Part shown: positions 18,854 through 27,654 of the stretch, piece after piece
How the letters are laid out: every line of letters starts with the position of its first letter
Numbering within the stretch: position 1 is the first letter of the stretch
Origin: Xenorhabdus thuongxuanensis
GTDB taxonomy: Bacteria; Pseudomonadota; Gammaproteobacteria; Enterobacterales; Enterobacteriaceae
Direction of reading: 5' to 3'
DNA: 44,415 nt
Assembly: GCF_001908095.1 (NCBI RefSeq)
Contig: NZ_MKGR01000028.1
Location: 1-44,415, forward strand
Position numbers and translations under genes: made by a program
The notes under the pieces: generated by a model
What the model was told of the DNA's origin: nothing
Database searches by the model: none
What the model saw: only the letters and a program-made list of their open reading frames with translations

Positions 18854-19497
18854 CCTTGTAATTCGTCCAAAGCGGGCATATCCAGATGAGTGATATCGCC
18901 CGTTGTTTCAACTATCCAACCTGGAGCCAGCCATGGGCTATTTTGATAATCCACCCGTGAGATGGAACAGTTTCTCAACCGTAGCCGGCGTTCTGAGTTA
19001 GCGGGAAGACCTAGGATAGAGCAGATCAAACTGACGAGTGCTATTCCATGACTGACCAACAGCGGACGGCTACCCGCAGGCAGGTTAAGGCAATTTTCTA
19101 GTGCAGCACGCATACGGGTAGATACTTCATGCATCGATTCACCTTCTGGGACCCGCCCATTTGGTGTACCATCAACAAGACTTTTACGCCAAGATTCTTC
19201 TTCTGGTGTGAGGGAAGTTAGTTCGCGATTTTCCAGAACGCCCATATGTAACTCTCGCAGGCGTGGTTCTAATATGACTTCGCAGCCACAGGCTTTCGCG
19301 ATGATTTCTGCTGTTTGGCGTGTCCGACCAAGGTCACTAGTGATAACATGGGTAATGTTTTCTGATTTAATTCTTTGTGCGACCAAGTGAGCTTGGTGCT
19401 GACCCGTTTCAGTCAAAGGACTGTCCGATTGCCCCTGAATACGACGAGCCACATTCCATTCGGTTTCGCCATGACGAACAAGATAGACCTGTAACAT
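18850..19497 (-). CDS. gpmB: Histidine phosphatase family protein GpmB
   Basis: A 215-residue histidine-phosphatase (phosphoglycerate-mutase-like) enzyme, exactly the E. coli length. The catalytic RHGETEWN motif is at residues 8-15, and the second catalytic His is in LVSHGIAL near residue 150. Although named phosphoglycerate mutase 2, related proteins often act as phosphatases, so the substrate is uncertain. It overlaps the end of rob by four bases and is divergent from yjjX. Confidence 0.94.
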   Translation of the reverse strand: MLQVYLVRHGETEWNVARRIQGQSDSPLTETGQHQAHLVAQRIKSENITHVITSDLGRTRQTAEIIAKACGCEVILEPRLRELHMGVLENRELTSLTPEEESWRKSLVDGTPNGRVPEGESMHEVSTRMRAALENCLNLPAGSRPLLVSHGIALVSLICSILGLPANSERRLRLRNCSISRVDYQNSPWLAPGWIVETTGDITHLDMPALDELQG

Positions 19498-19551
19498 AGT
19501 TATTTTCCGTTATACTGCATCATGAAATAGTTCAAAGGATAATTTATTTAT

Positions 19552-20079
19552 ATGTACCACGTTATTGCAGCAACAACTAACCCTGCTAAGATAAAAGCGA
19601 TTAGCCTTGCATTCGATGATGTTTTTGGCCCAGGCACTTACCGCATAGAAGATGTTAATGTAGACAGTAGCGTACCTCAGCAACCCATTGGTAATACTGA
19701 AACTCGTACAGGTGCTCGTCATCGAGTTATGGCTGCTCGCCAAGTCCGGCCAGAAGCTGATTTTTGGGTTGGAGTTGAAGCAGGAATTGAAGATGACATG
19801 ACGTTTGCCTGGATGGTTGTTGAACATAAACAAATTCGGGGAGAATCGCGTTCGGCCAGTCTGATGTTGCCAGAAAAAGTTTTGGAAGGCATTCGTAAAG
19901 GACGCGAACTTGGCCATGAAATGGCGGATGTAGCTGGCGTCGATAATATCAAGCAGAAAGGTGGTGCGATTGGCTTTTTTACCAACGGTATTCTGACGCG
20001 TACCAGCGTTTATCATCAGGCTCTGATATTGGCTCTTGTGCCTATCCATCATGAAATTTACAAAGAGTTAAATAATTAA
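19552..20079 (+). CDS. yjjX: Inosine/xanthosine triphosphatase
   Basis: A 175-residue house-cleaning nucleotidase that hydrolyses ITP and XTP to keep deaminated purines out of nucleic acids. The conserved N-terminal [11 protein letters not shown], the [12 protein letters not shown] centre and the [15 protein letters not shown] segment are those of the YjjX family. AAGGA lies about twelve bases before the start. It converges on trpR. Confidence 0.95.
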   Translation: MYHVIAATTNPAKIKAISLAFDDVFGPGTYRIEDVNVDSSVPQQPIGNTETRTGARHRVMAARQVRPEADFWVGVEAGIEDDMTFAWMVVEHKQIRGESRSASLMLPEKVLEGIRKGRELGHEMADVAGVDNIKQKGGAIGFFTNGILTRTSVYHQALILALVPIHHEIYKELNN

Positions 20080-20099
20080 TTTTAACGTACGTAGTTGTA

Positions 20100-20124
20100 T
20101 GGGGGTAGGATCAGATGACCCCCA
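20100..20124. terminator. Hairpin between yjjX and trpR
   Basis: TGGGGGT (20100-20106) pairs with ACCCCCA (20118-20124) around an 11-base loop, between convergent genes. No clear T tract follows, so termination is likely but not certain. Confidence 0.45.
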
Positions 20125-20161
20125 CTGCATTATTTAATTTGTTATTTTATCGTGGCTATTG

Positions 20162-20485
20162 TCAATCGGTTAGTAACTGATCTTCCAGCCACTTCTTAAC
20201 ATGGGCTGGTGCGTTTTTTAAGCCGTTGGAACCACGGGTAATTGTTGCAATACCAACACCTAGCTCATTTTTCAGTTCGCGCTGGCTCATTTGCCCACGC
20301 ATTAATTCCTGAACAATCCGAACTCGCGTTGATAGCGCGGTACGTTCATCGGGAGTTAATAATAACTGCAAAATAGAATGTTGCAAATCTTGTTCAAATG
20401 CTATTTTTAACAACTCAACAAAAGTGAGCCAGTCATCGCTATCTTCCGGGGAAAGTGCCGGATCAATCAAATGATTTTGTGTCAT
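20162..20485 (-). CDS. trpR: Tryptophan operon repressor
   Basis: A 107-residue homodimeric repressor that binds DNA when loaded with L-tryptophan and controls trp, aroH, mtr and itself in E. coli. The helix-turn-helix [22 protein letters not shown] is intact; the normal E. coli length is 108. It lies downstream of slt with 54 bases between, and a matching operator sits in that gap. Confidence 0.97.
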   Translation of the reverse strand: MTQNHLIDPALSPEDSDDWLTFVELLKIAFEQDLQHSILQLLLTPDERTALSTRVRIVQELMRGQMSQRELKNELGVGIATITRGSNGLKNAPAHVKKWLEDQLLTD

Positions 20486-20497
20486 AATTAACTGCCA

Positions 20498-20513
20498 TAC
20501 TATTTAACTAGTA
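20498..20513 (-). promoter_or_regulatory. TrpR operator of trpR
   Basis: TACTAGTTAAATAGTA (minus strand) is a near-perfect palindrome with the CTAGTTAA core of trp operators, 13 bases before the trpR start. It predicts autorepression, as in E. coli, and implies a trpR promoter separate from slt. Confidence 0.8.
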
Positions 20514-20539
20514 CGGCAGCATACCATATTTATCTTAAA

Positions 20540-22462
20540 TTAATAACGTCTTTGCCATTCAGTATTTGTCAGTACATTTGATGACATTTTTCCCATAAAA
20601 TTATGGTAAAACATGTCGTAGGCAAGAACATTTTTGACATAAGAGCGCGTTTCCGCAAAAGGAATGCTCTCAATAAAGGCGATTGGATCGATATTTCCAG
20701 CAGTGTTAGTCAACCAACGATCAACATTTGCAGGGCCAGCATTATAGGCGGCACTAGCAAGAATCCGGTTATTGTCAAAACGCTGGTAGACAGAATCCAG
20801 ATAAGCGGTGCCAATTTTAATATTCGTAATCGGATCCATTAATTGATTGCTGTTGGCATAACCCTGAATTTTCTTACTCTTCACAGTATGCTCAGCGGTT
20901 TTGGGCATGATCTGCATTAACCCACTAGCCCCTTTGGAAGAACGAGCCTGTGGATCCCAGGCACTTTCCTGACGAGCAATTGCCATTGCATAACTTTGTG
21001 AAATATTTTTATCTGACGTGAAGTTTGCAAATTCGTTTTGCCATGCCATCGGGAAACGCTCTTCAAGGTGATCCCACATTTTTCCCGTAATGGTAGCTTG
21101 TACACTGAATGCGGGCCAGTGCTGCTCAAATGCATAACGGGCCAACTGTTCTTGTATCACGCGATCTTGCGAAGAAACCAGAAGGAGCCATTCTGAGCGG
21201 GCCAAATGATCCATATTCCAATACAACAACTCTCGAATACGCTTAATCGCTGGCATATTAGCAATGGAAAGATCGGGCTTCTCTGATTTATTGATGATCA
21301 GAGGATAAGAAATATGTAATTTCTGGGCTGCTACCATGGGATAAAAACCACGATGTTCGGTCAGCTTATGCAATATAGCATTGCCTTTTGCACTTTTCCC
21401 TTGATTGAGCAGAATAATAGCACTCCAGTATTGCCACTCATCTTGTTGCAACGTTTTTTGCGGTAGCAACGAAATCCATTCTTCAAGTCCAGAATGATCA
21501 CCATCCCTCAATGCCAAGCGAGCACGTCTCTCGATCAATTTGATAGAGTGTGAATTGCGAATGGTATCATCCCGCCATTTTACTTGCTCTGGGGTGATAT
21601 CTCCCATCAATTGCCATGCAACGATATCTTTTAATTGCTGCCTTTCGACGTCATTCATCTTTTGTGAGCGGACAAGTGTCGATATGCTTACTCTGGCAAG
21701 TTCAGCATTTGTGCGGGCAAATCGAGAAAAGTTCGTTATGATAACTGAGCGGGTGAATTCGGTAGGTGTGGCAGTTGTGGCAAATTGTTCAATTAATGTT
21801 GGATCATGTTGCAGCTTCAGTAAATTCGCACTCAGGCTTTGATAATGCAATGGTAAGCGTTTGGTAAGGTAGGTGACAAGTGTGGCGTTATTGGCTTTCA
21901 TTGCCAATTCGATACGTTGCAAAATTAAATTTGCAGACAGGTATCCAGCTTGCTCCCAGGCAGTGAGTAGCTTATTGCAACGATCAGGTAATGAACTGCC
22001 GTTGAGCCAAATTTTTTGGGCGCCTTGCCAGGCGACTTGTTGGTGTCCCGTAGCCCATTGCGCAAAGTAATAATCACAGCGCTCTGCCACTGTATTTGGA
22101 GGATTGGGACTGAATGCCAGGATTCCGCTCCAATCACCATTGTTTGCCAGTAAACTGATAAATCGAGATGCCAGAGAATGTGCTGGTGGCAGGGTAGGAT
22201 GAGTATTAATAAAGTGTTGAACTTGTTGAGGAGTGGTAGTTGCTAGATCCTGAGATAATTGACGATATTCCAGATATGGATACAAGGGATAATTTTTCAG
22301 CGTTGGCATCAGACGCGTCACTTCCGCCATATTTTTGGTATCCCATGCCTGCTTTATTTCTTGATATCGCTGACGTTGGGCATCCAGAGAATCAGCATGT
22401 GCCGCTCCAGCAACAACAGAAACCATACTCACAGCCATTACAAAATGCTGCCACTTACTCAT
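20540..22462 (-). CDS. slt: Soluble lytic murein transglycosylase (Slt70)
   Basis: A 640-residue periplasmic enzyme that cleaves peptidoglycan between MurNAc and GlcNAc, forming 1,6-anhydro ends. The start at 22462 (MSKWQHFVMAVS) gives a signal peptide ending at AHA; the 13 upstream open codons are not used. A long alpha-helical superhelix (about 30-440) is followed by the lysozyme-like catalytic domain with the catalytic Glu in AIARQESAWDP and the SSKGASGLMQIMP motif. E. coli Slt70 is 645 residues. Divergent from ettA. Confidence 0.96.
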   Translation of the reverse strand: MSKWQHFVMAVSMVSVVAGAAHADSLDAQRQRYQEIKQAWDTKNMAEVTRLMPTLKNYPLYPYLEYRQLSQDLATTTPQQVQHFINTHPTLPPAHSLASRFISLLANNGDWSGILAFSPNPPNTVAERCDYYFAQWATGHQQVAWQGAQKIWLNGSSLPDRCNKLLTAWEQAGYLSANLILQRIELAMKANNATLVTYLTKRLPLHYQSLSANLLKLQHDPTLIEQFATTATPTEFTRSVIITNFSRFARTNAELARVSISTLVRSQKMNDVERQQLKDIVAWQLMGDITPEQVKWRDDTIRNSHSIKLIERRARLALRDGDHSGLEEWISLLPQKTLQQDEWQYWSAIILLNQGKSAKGNAILHKLTEHRGFYPMVAAQKLHISYPLIINKSEKPDLSIANMPAIKRIRELLYWNMDHLARSEWLLLVSSQDRVIQEQLARYAFEQHWPAFSVQATITGKMWDHLEERFPMAWQNEFANFTSDKNISQSYAMAIARQESAWDPQARSSKGASGLMQIMPKTAEHTVKSKKIQGYANSNQLMDPITNIKIGTAYLDSVYQRFDNNRILASAAYNAGPANVDRWLTNTAGNIDPIAFIESIPFAETRSYVKNVLAYDMFYHNFMGKMSSNVLTNTEWQRRY

Positions 22463-22713
22463 TGCCACATACCCCTTCGGAAGACTACTATCAGTGTCCA
22501 AGTGCCCTGTATCTACATGCTCTGTTCAGGTGCGTTGTCCAAGTGAATTGTTAAGATGCTATGTAATTATAATCATATTATTGATGTTAATTATTACAAT
22601 TGTCATACCAAATAGAAAACGCTGAAAAAGTGCTATTTGATAATAGGATAGGTAAAATAAGCCATCCAAACTCGATAAACGTAAACGATTTTTTAATCAA
22701 AAGGTAAACTACA

Positions 22714-24381
22714 TTGGCTCAATATGTTTATAGTATGCATCGGGTAGGAAAAGTTGTTCCTCCTAAAAGGCATATTCTGAAAAATATTTCTCTGAGTTTT
22801 TTCCCTGGAGCAAAAATTGGTGTTCTCGGCCTCAATGGTGCCGGTAAATCTACTTTACTGCGCATCATGGCGGGTATTGATAAAGATATTGAGGGAGAAG
22901 CTCGTCCACAACCGGGCATTAAAATTGGTTATCTGCCGCAAGAACCTAAACTCAATCCTGAACATACTGTTCGTGAAGCGGTGGAAGAAGCTGTTAGCGA
23001 AGTTAAAAATGCCCTGACTCGTCTTGATGAAGTTTATGCTGCTTATGCTGATCCAGATGCGGATTTCGATAAGCTGGCAAAAGAGCAAGGTGAGCTGGAA
23101 GCGGTTATCCAATCCCACGATGGGCACAACCTGGATAATCAGCTTGAGCGCGCGGCTGATACCTTACGTCTGCCTGCATGGGATGCCAAGATTGAACACT
23201 TGTCTGGTGGGGAACGTCGTCGTGTGGCAATTTGCCGTCTGTTATTGGAAAAACCAGACATGCTGCTGCTTGACGAACCAACTAACCACCTTGATGCTGA
23301 GTCTGTTGCATGGCTGGAACGCTTTCTGCACGATTATGAAGGCACAGTGGTTGCAATAACTCACGACCGTTACTTCCTTGATAACGTTGCTGGTTGGATC
23401 TTGGAGCTTGACCGTGGTGAAGGTATTCCGTGGGAAGGCAACTACTCTTCATGGTTGGAACAGAAAGATGCCCGTCTGTCACAGGAAGCTGCGTCAGAAG
23501 CGGCACGCCGTAAATCCATTGAGAAAGAGCTTGAGTGGATCCGCCAAAATCCGAAAGGACGTCAGGCAAAAGGCAAGGCACGTTTAGCTCGCTTTGAAGA
23601 ACTGAATAGTGTCGACTACCAGAAGCGTAATGAAACTAGTGAATTGTTCATTCCACCTGGCCCACGTTTGGGTGACAAGGTGCTGGAAGTCACCAATCTA
23701 ACCAAATCTTACAGTGATCGTGTTCTAATCGACAATTTGAGCTTCTCCCTGCCGAAAGGGGCGATTGTTGGGATTATCGGCCCGAACGGTGCGGGTAAAT
23801 CAACCCTGTTCCGTATGTTGTCCGGTCAAGAGCAGCCAGATTCTGGCTCAATTATACTGGGTGAGACGGTTAAATTGGCTTCTGTTGATCAGTTCCGCGA
23901 TAACATGAACGACAGTAAAACTGTTTGGGAAGAAGTTTCTGGTGGCCAAGATATCATGCGCATCGGTAACTTTGAAATTCCAAGCCGTGCCTATGTTGGG
24001 CGCTTTAACTTCAAAGGCGTAGATCAAGGCAAGCGTGTTGGTGAATTGTCTGGTGGTGAGCGTGGTCGTCTGCATTTGGCTAAATTGCTGCAAGTTGGCG
24101 GTAACATGTTATTGCTTGACGAACCGACCAATGATTTAGATGTCGAAACCTTGCGTGCATTGGAAAACGCCCTACTGGAATTCCCAGGTTGTGCGATGGT
24201 TATTTCCCATGACCGTTGGTTCCTTGACCGTATCGCAACACACATCATTGATTATCAGGATGAAGGTAAAGTTTCCTTCTTTGAAGGGAACTTTAGCGAA
24301 TACGAAGACTACAAGAAGCGGACTATGGGGGCGGAAGCATTGGAACCTCACCGCATTAAGTATAAAAAGATCACCAAATAA
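22714..24381 (+). CDS. ettA: Energy-dependent translational throttle ATPase EttA
   Basis: A 555-residue ABC-F protein that binds the ribosomal E site and gates entry of 70S initiation complexes into elongation according to ADP/ATP ratio. It has two ABC domains with Walker A GLNGAGKST and GPNGAGKST, signatures LSGGERRR and LSGGERGR, and Walker B LLLDEPTNHLD and LLLDEPTNDLD, plus the arm and linker between them; no membrane segment. The start codon is TTG (AGG ten bases upstream), because MAQYVYSMHRV matches the conserved N-terminus and no ATG precedes it. Confidence 0.97.
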   Translation: MAQYVYSMHRVGKVVPPKRHILKNISLSFFPGAKIGVLGLNGAGKSTLLRIMAGIDKDIEGEARPQPGIKIGYLPQEPKLNPEHTVREAVEEAVSEVKNALTRLDEVYAAYADPDADFDKLAKEQGELEAVIQSHDGHNLDNQLERAADTLRLPAWDAKIEHLSGGERRRVAICRLLLEKPDMLLLDEPTNHLDAESVAWLERFLHDYEGTVVAITHDRYFLDNVAGWILELDRGEGIPWEGNYSSWLEQKDARLSQEAASEAARRKSIEKELEWIRQNPKGRQAKGKARLARFEELNSVDYQKRNETSELFIPPGPRLGDKVLEVTNLTKSYSDRVLIDNLSFSLPKGAIVGIIGPNGAGKSTLFRMLSGQEQPDSGSIILGETVKLASVDQFRDNMNDSKTVWEEVSGGQDIMRIGNFEIPSRAYVGRFNFKGVDQGKRVGELSGGERGRLHLAKLLQVGGNMLLLDEPTNDLDVETLRALENALLEFPGCAMVISHDRWFLDRIATHIIDYQDEGKVSFFEGNFSEYEDYKKRTMGAEALEPHRIKYKKITK

Positions 24382-24405
24382 GCCAGTCAGAAAAAAACTT
24401 GATAG

Positions 24406-24435
24406 AAAAAACGGCCTGATATCAGGCCGTTTTTT
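24406..24435 (+). terminator. Terminator of ettA
   Basis: AAAAACGGCCTGAT directly meets its complement ATCAGGCCGTTTTT, a long stem ending in a run of seven T, 25 bases past the ettA stop. The A-rich left arm also makes it a terminator for the opposite strand, serving the ABC gene at 24473. Confidence 0.92.
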
Positions 24436-24472
24436 TGTTGATGGTAACTAACTATTTGTTATTACTAATATA

Positions 24473-25201
24473 TTAAGACGCTAAAACTCGTTGATGCAGC
24501 ATGGATTCATAAGTCTTAGTTGCCTTTCCACTTGCTAAAGTGATAACGCTATCTGCATGTTGAATCAGGCGTCTATCTTGTGAGGCAATGACAACAGTAC
24601 CTTTCTGTTCATGGGCAATAAATTTAAAGATATTAATGAACGTTTGAAATGCCTGATGATCTAAATTGCGTGTTGGGTCATCTGCAAATAAATATTCAGG
24701 TCTTCTGACTATGGCTTTTGCCATTGCAGCCAATTGTTTTTCGTTTTCAGACAGCTCCTCTGGATAATAACGGCTTTTATCGCCTAACTTGACAATATCC
24801 AGCGATTTTTGTGCGATTTTTTCTGCTTGCTCGCGAGCAAGTGATAATCCATAAGATGTCGATAATAACAAGTTATCTAATAGAGTGAGTTCACTAAATA
24901 AGTTGAAGTCTTGGAAAATAAACCCACTATTTTCGTGGTGAAACTTTCCTAATTCTATATCATTCATTAGTTTTAACTTGTTACTATTAATTAATACATC
25001 TCCTTGATCTGGTTGTAACATACCCGATGTAATCGACAACACTGTGCGGTTAGTCGATGCCTTCGGCCCTGTTATCAAAGTAATTTCACCTGGTATAATA
25101 GAAAATGTGATATCTGAAATCATTTCATGATTAACTGTAGCATCAGTTAAACCATATGAAATATTGATAACCTCAATCGATTTAAATTGATTCAAGTTCA
25201 T
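24473..25201 (-). CDS. Degenerate ABC-transporter ATPase-like protein (DevA/LolD type)
   Basis: A 242-residue protein with the overall ABC ATPase fold of exporters such as LolD or DevA, yet nearly every catalytic motif is changed. Walker A reads GPKASTNRT (45-53), with Asn51 where the nucleotide-binding Lys should be. The signature is LSENEKQ (150-156) instead of LSGGQ. Walker B ends FADDPT, with Asp175 replacing the catalytic Glu. The switch His is Gln208 (ASQDR). The Q-loop Gln97 in FIFQDFN remains. The frame is fully open, which argues for selection on a non-ATPase role, or for very recent loss. No permease or membrane-fusion gene is adjacent. It sits between ettA and nadR, which are neighbours in E. 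coli, so it is an insertion. Confidence 0.8.
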   Translation of the reverse strand: MNLNQFKSIEVINISYGLTDATVNHEMISDITFSIIPGEITLITGPKASTNRTVLSITSGMLQPDQGDVLINSNKLKLMNDIELGKFHHENSGFIFQDFNLFSELTLLDNLLLSTSYGLSLAREQAEKIAQKSLDIVKLGDKSRYYPEELSENEKQLAAMAKAIVRRPEYLFADDPTRNLDHQAFQTFINIFKFIAHEQKGTVVIASQDRRLIQHADSVITLASGKATKTYESMLHQRVLAS

Positions 25202-25784
25202 ATTCTCAACACAATTAGGTTAAAAGATTAAAGCTTTTTCCTTAAACATATGCTGTCTAAATTCATTCGTAATAACACTAATATCCTTATGGTATTATAC
25301 GAGTAAAAATAGTCTATATGTGAAACATCTTTACCAAGGGTATACTCGTCTTATGTCAATTATTATTTACAATGAATACCTAATAAATGAGATGTTTCTT
25401 AGTCTTGGAATAAAAATCAAATATATTAATGAATTATACTTAAAGTAACGATAAAAATAGCATAAATTCTTTTGTTTTTATTCCATTTTTATAATAAGAG
25501 AAAAAGGAATTTTTTGCTTTGTTAATATTTTAATATTATTTTTCTTTACCTCCGTTATTAATAGAAATACCTAGAATATTTGTGGGTTTGTTAGTAACTA
25601 ATAAATTTTATATAAATCAATAGGCCAGTTCATTAAATGACTTATTTCCCTGTAATTCAAGTCAAAACAGTAAAATTAAAGTATCAAAAAATATTATTAT
25701 CACAATCTATCTTATTACATCTGTGAAAATAACCAAAGTAAACATTTAACTCATTGTTAAAATAGGATAAATATAAAAAAATAA
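25202..25784. other. AT-rich gap without recognisable genes
   Basis: About 580 very AT-rich bases upstream of the ABC gene. A 31-codon ATG-to-stop frame exists at 25353-25448 but has no ribosome binding site. ACGAGTA/TACTCGT (25299-25305, 25343-25349) form a short inverted repeat. The composition suggests acquired DNA. Confidence 0.4.
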
Positions 25785-25844
25785 AGATTACACTAAATAA
25801 TAAATTACCATCAATTAGTTATGTTAATAATATAAGTGTAATCT
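25785..25844 (-). terminator. Large-loop hairpin downstream of nadR
   Basis: AGATTACACT and AGTGTAATCT form a perfect 10-bp stem with a 40-base AT-rich loop, followed on the minus strand by TTATTTTTTTATA. It lies 20 bases beyond the nadR stop and is its likely transcription end. Confidence 0.6.
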
Positions 25845-25864
25845 ATTTTATATAAAAAAGTTAG

Positions 25865-27091
25865 TTATTCCATTAACATCTGTTGAACCAGTTCAACGCA
25901 ACGTAGAAAACGCTGATCATAATTCGGTGAATTGACACAGACATAATCGAGATTATTTTCTTTCAACAAACGTTCTAGCAAATGTTGAAATTCTTTGCGA
26001 TCTCGTTCGCTGCCTAAACTTCTTAAACCATCTGCAATCCACGGTGTATTGTTTTCTAAAAGAATAACTAAATCAAAACGGTATTCATCAATCATCGCCT
26101 GAACGAAAGGATGTTCTTTTCCTTCGTAACGTTTGCAAAATGCTTGTGTTGTCACAAAATCAGTATCGATAAACGTAACTTTATTAGCATATTTAACTGC
26201 AAAATCAATGTATTGAGCATGACCTAATGCAATTTTATCGTAATCTGAGTATTGCAAAGCCATTTCATCTCCTCCCAGATGGGAAAATACGTATTCGCGT
26301 CCATATTCCCATGCACTAGTAGTGTTAAACATGTTGGCCAGTTTATTCACTAATGTCGATTTTCCACTCGATTCTCCGCCAAGAATAGCCACTGTACGCA
26401 CAAAAAATGGTTTTACTTCTGTAGGAATATATTCCCAATAATGGAAAGGAGCCTGACGGATTTGACTACCGCTAATATTCATGAATGATCGTTGTGGGTC
26501 GATAAGTACGGTTTCAATACCGAAATATTCTTTATAACGAGGAGCATCCTGTGCTTCGCTGGAATAGATATAATTAGGGTTAATGCTTTTTGCTGTCAGA
26601 AACGACTTAACACTTTGACTCCACGCTTCCCAGCCATTTGGGTAAGGCTCCATTCCTTGTTCATTAAATGCATGAATATGAATATTTTTCTGATACTTGA
26701 ATGTTTGCAGCAACCATCTCAGACGGTCACTTACAGTAGGTTGTTGAGACATTGAACTGTTGATGAATAGCTCACGATCACGTACTTCGTCATAGCAAAG
26801 AACAACATGTAATTCATCAACCTGACTGGATGCTCGTTGAATCAAATAAATGTGTCCAGTATGTAATGGGTAAAATTTACCAAACACAATTCCGACTGTT
26901 TTCTTTTCCATGGGATACGCTAATCCTAAATATTGATGAAGAGAAGCCAGTTTCTGTGCACTAGGATTTTTTATTTTTTTATTAATAAGTTGGCTTAGAT
27001 ATCCTTTGGTCATTCCGCTGGCATCAGCAACCTGTTGTAATGTGTAACCTGCCTGTTTGATCGCCTCTTTCAAATAGTCAAATTGCCTCAT
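25865..27091 (-). CDS. nadR: Trifunctional NAD regulator / NMN adenylyltransferase / nicotinamide riboside kinase
   Basis: A 408-residue protein. The N-terminal helix-turn-helix (YTLQQVADASGMTKGYLSQLI, residues 16-36) represses NAD synthesis genes; the middle domain has the nucleotidyltransferase motif GIVFGKFYPLHTGH (about 68-81); the C-terminal kinase has Walker A GGESSGKSTLV (about 238-248). Size matches E. coli NadR (410). GGAGG stands just before the ATG. A perfect NadR-type palindrome lies directly upstream, predicting autoregulation. In E. coli it forms an operon-like run with serB and radA; here a 560-base gap separates it from radA. Confidence 0.97.
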   Translation of the reverse strand: MRQFDYLKEAIKQAGYTLQQVADASGMTKGYLSQLINKKIKNPSAQKLASLHQYLGLAYPMEKKTVGIVFGKFYPLHTGHIYLIQRASSQVDELHVVLCYDEVRDRELFINSSMSQQPTVSDRLRWLLQTFKYQKNIHIHAFNEQGMEPYPNGWEAWSQSVKSFLTAKSINPNYIYSSEAQDAPRYKEYFGIETVLIDPQRSFMNISGSQIRQAPFHYWEYIPTEVKPFFVRTVAILGGESSGKSTLVNKLANMFNTTSAWEYGREYVFSHLGGDEMALQYSDYDKIALGHAQYIDFAVKYANKVTFIDTDFVTTQAFCKRYEGKEHPFVQAMIDEYRFDLVILLENNTPWIADGLRSLGSERDRKEFQHLLERLLKENNLDYVCVNSPNYDQRFLRCVELVQQMLME

Positions 27092-27101
27092 AAGACCTCC
27101 T

Positions 27102-27125
27102 TTTTGTTTAGTATACTAAACAAAA
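27102..27125. promoter_or_regulatory. NadR operator: perfect 24-bp palindrome
   Basis: TTTTGTTTAGTATACTAAACAAAA is perfectly self-complementary and contains TGTTTA-N6-TAAACA, the known NadR binding consensus, eleven bases before the nadR start. Binding would cover the promoter or ribosome-binding region of nadR itself. Confidence 0.85.
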
Positions 27126-27654
27126 TAGCATGCTCGTTGTGAAAGGTAAAAACAAAATTGGTTATTTATTGATTATTTGGGATGAAATACCGTTATCTTG
27201 ACTATAATTAGCGTTTAAAATTGGATAATTGGATATTTATTTTAAATAAAATAACTCAATGCTAAATTGATAGTTAAATATTGAAAATGAATGATAATAG
27301 CGTTTGTTCAATTTTTATTTAACGAGTTTCTTGGCTCTATTCGTTACGTAAATATTTATATAACCGTTTGTAATTTAAATGTCACCAGGATTTTGTAATC
27401 AATAAATAACAGAGTATGGTGAGAGTAAAAAAATTTAAATAATATGGTGCTTAACTATTTGATTTTTTATTTAAGTAAGATGAATAAAAATATTTACCCA
27501 TAATTCTATTATCCACCTCGTTTGATATGTGATGGCAGGCGAGAAAATACTCTGGTAAATTAGGAAAAATACCTAGGCTGCTGTTTAATAGATTTCAAGC
27601 GGTAACTTGAAATCTATGGATTGTATAGATATAAAAGGAATAAAGGATTATTTC
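27126..27654. other. AT-rich gap between radA and nadR with one hairpin
   Basis: No gene is visible in about 530 bases. AGATTTCAAG (27590-27599) and CTTGAAATCT (27606-27615) form a perfect 10-bp hairpin 40 bases past the radA stop, probably ending the serB-radA transcript; no strong T run follows on the minus strand. The remainder should hold the nadR promoter. Confidence 0.45.

Noticed and set aside
25353-25448. 31-codon frame MSIIIYNEYL... in the gap before nadR
   Set aside because: No ribosome binding site and no recognisable family; likely chance in AT-rich DNA.
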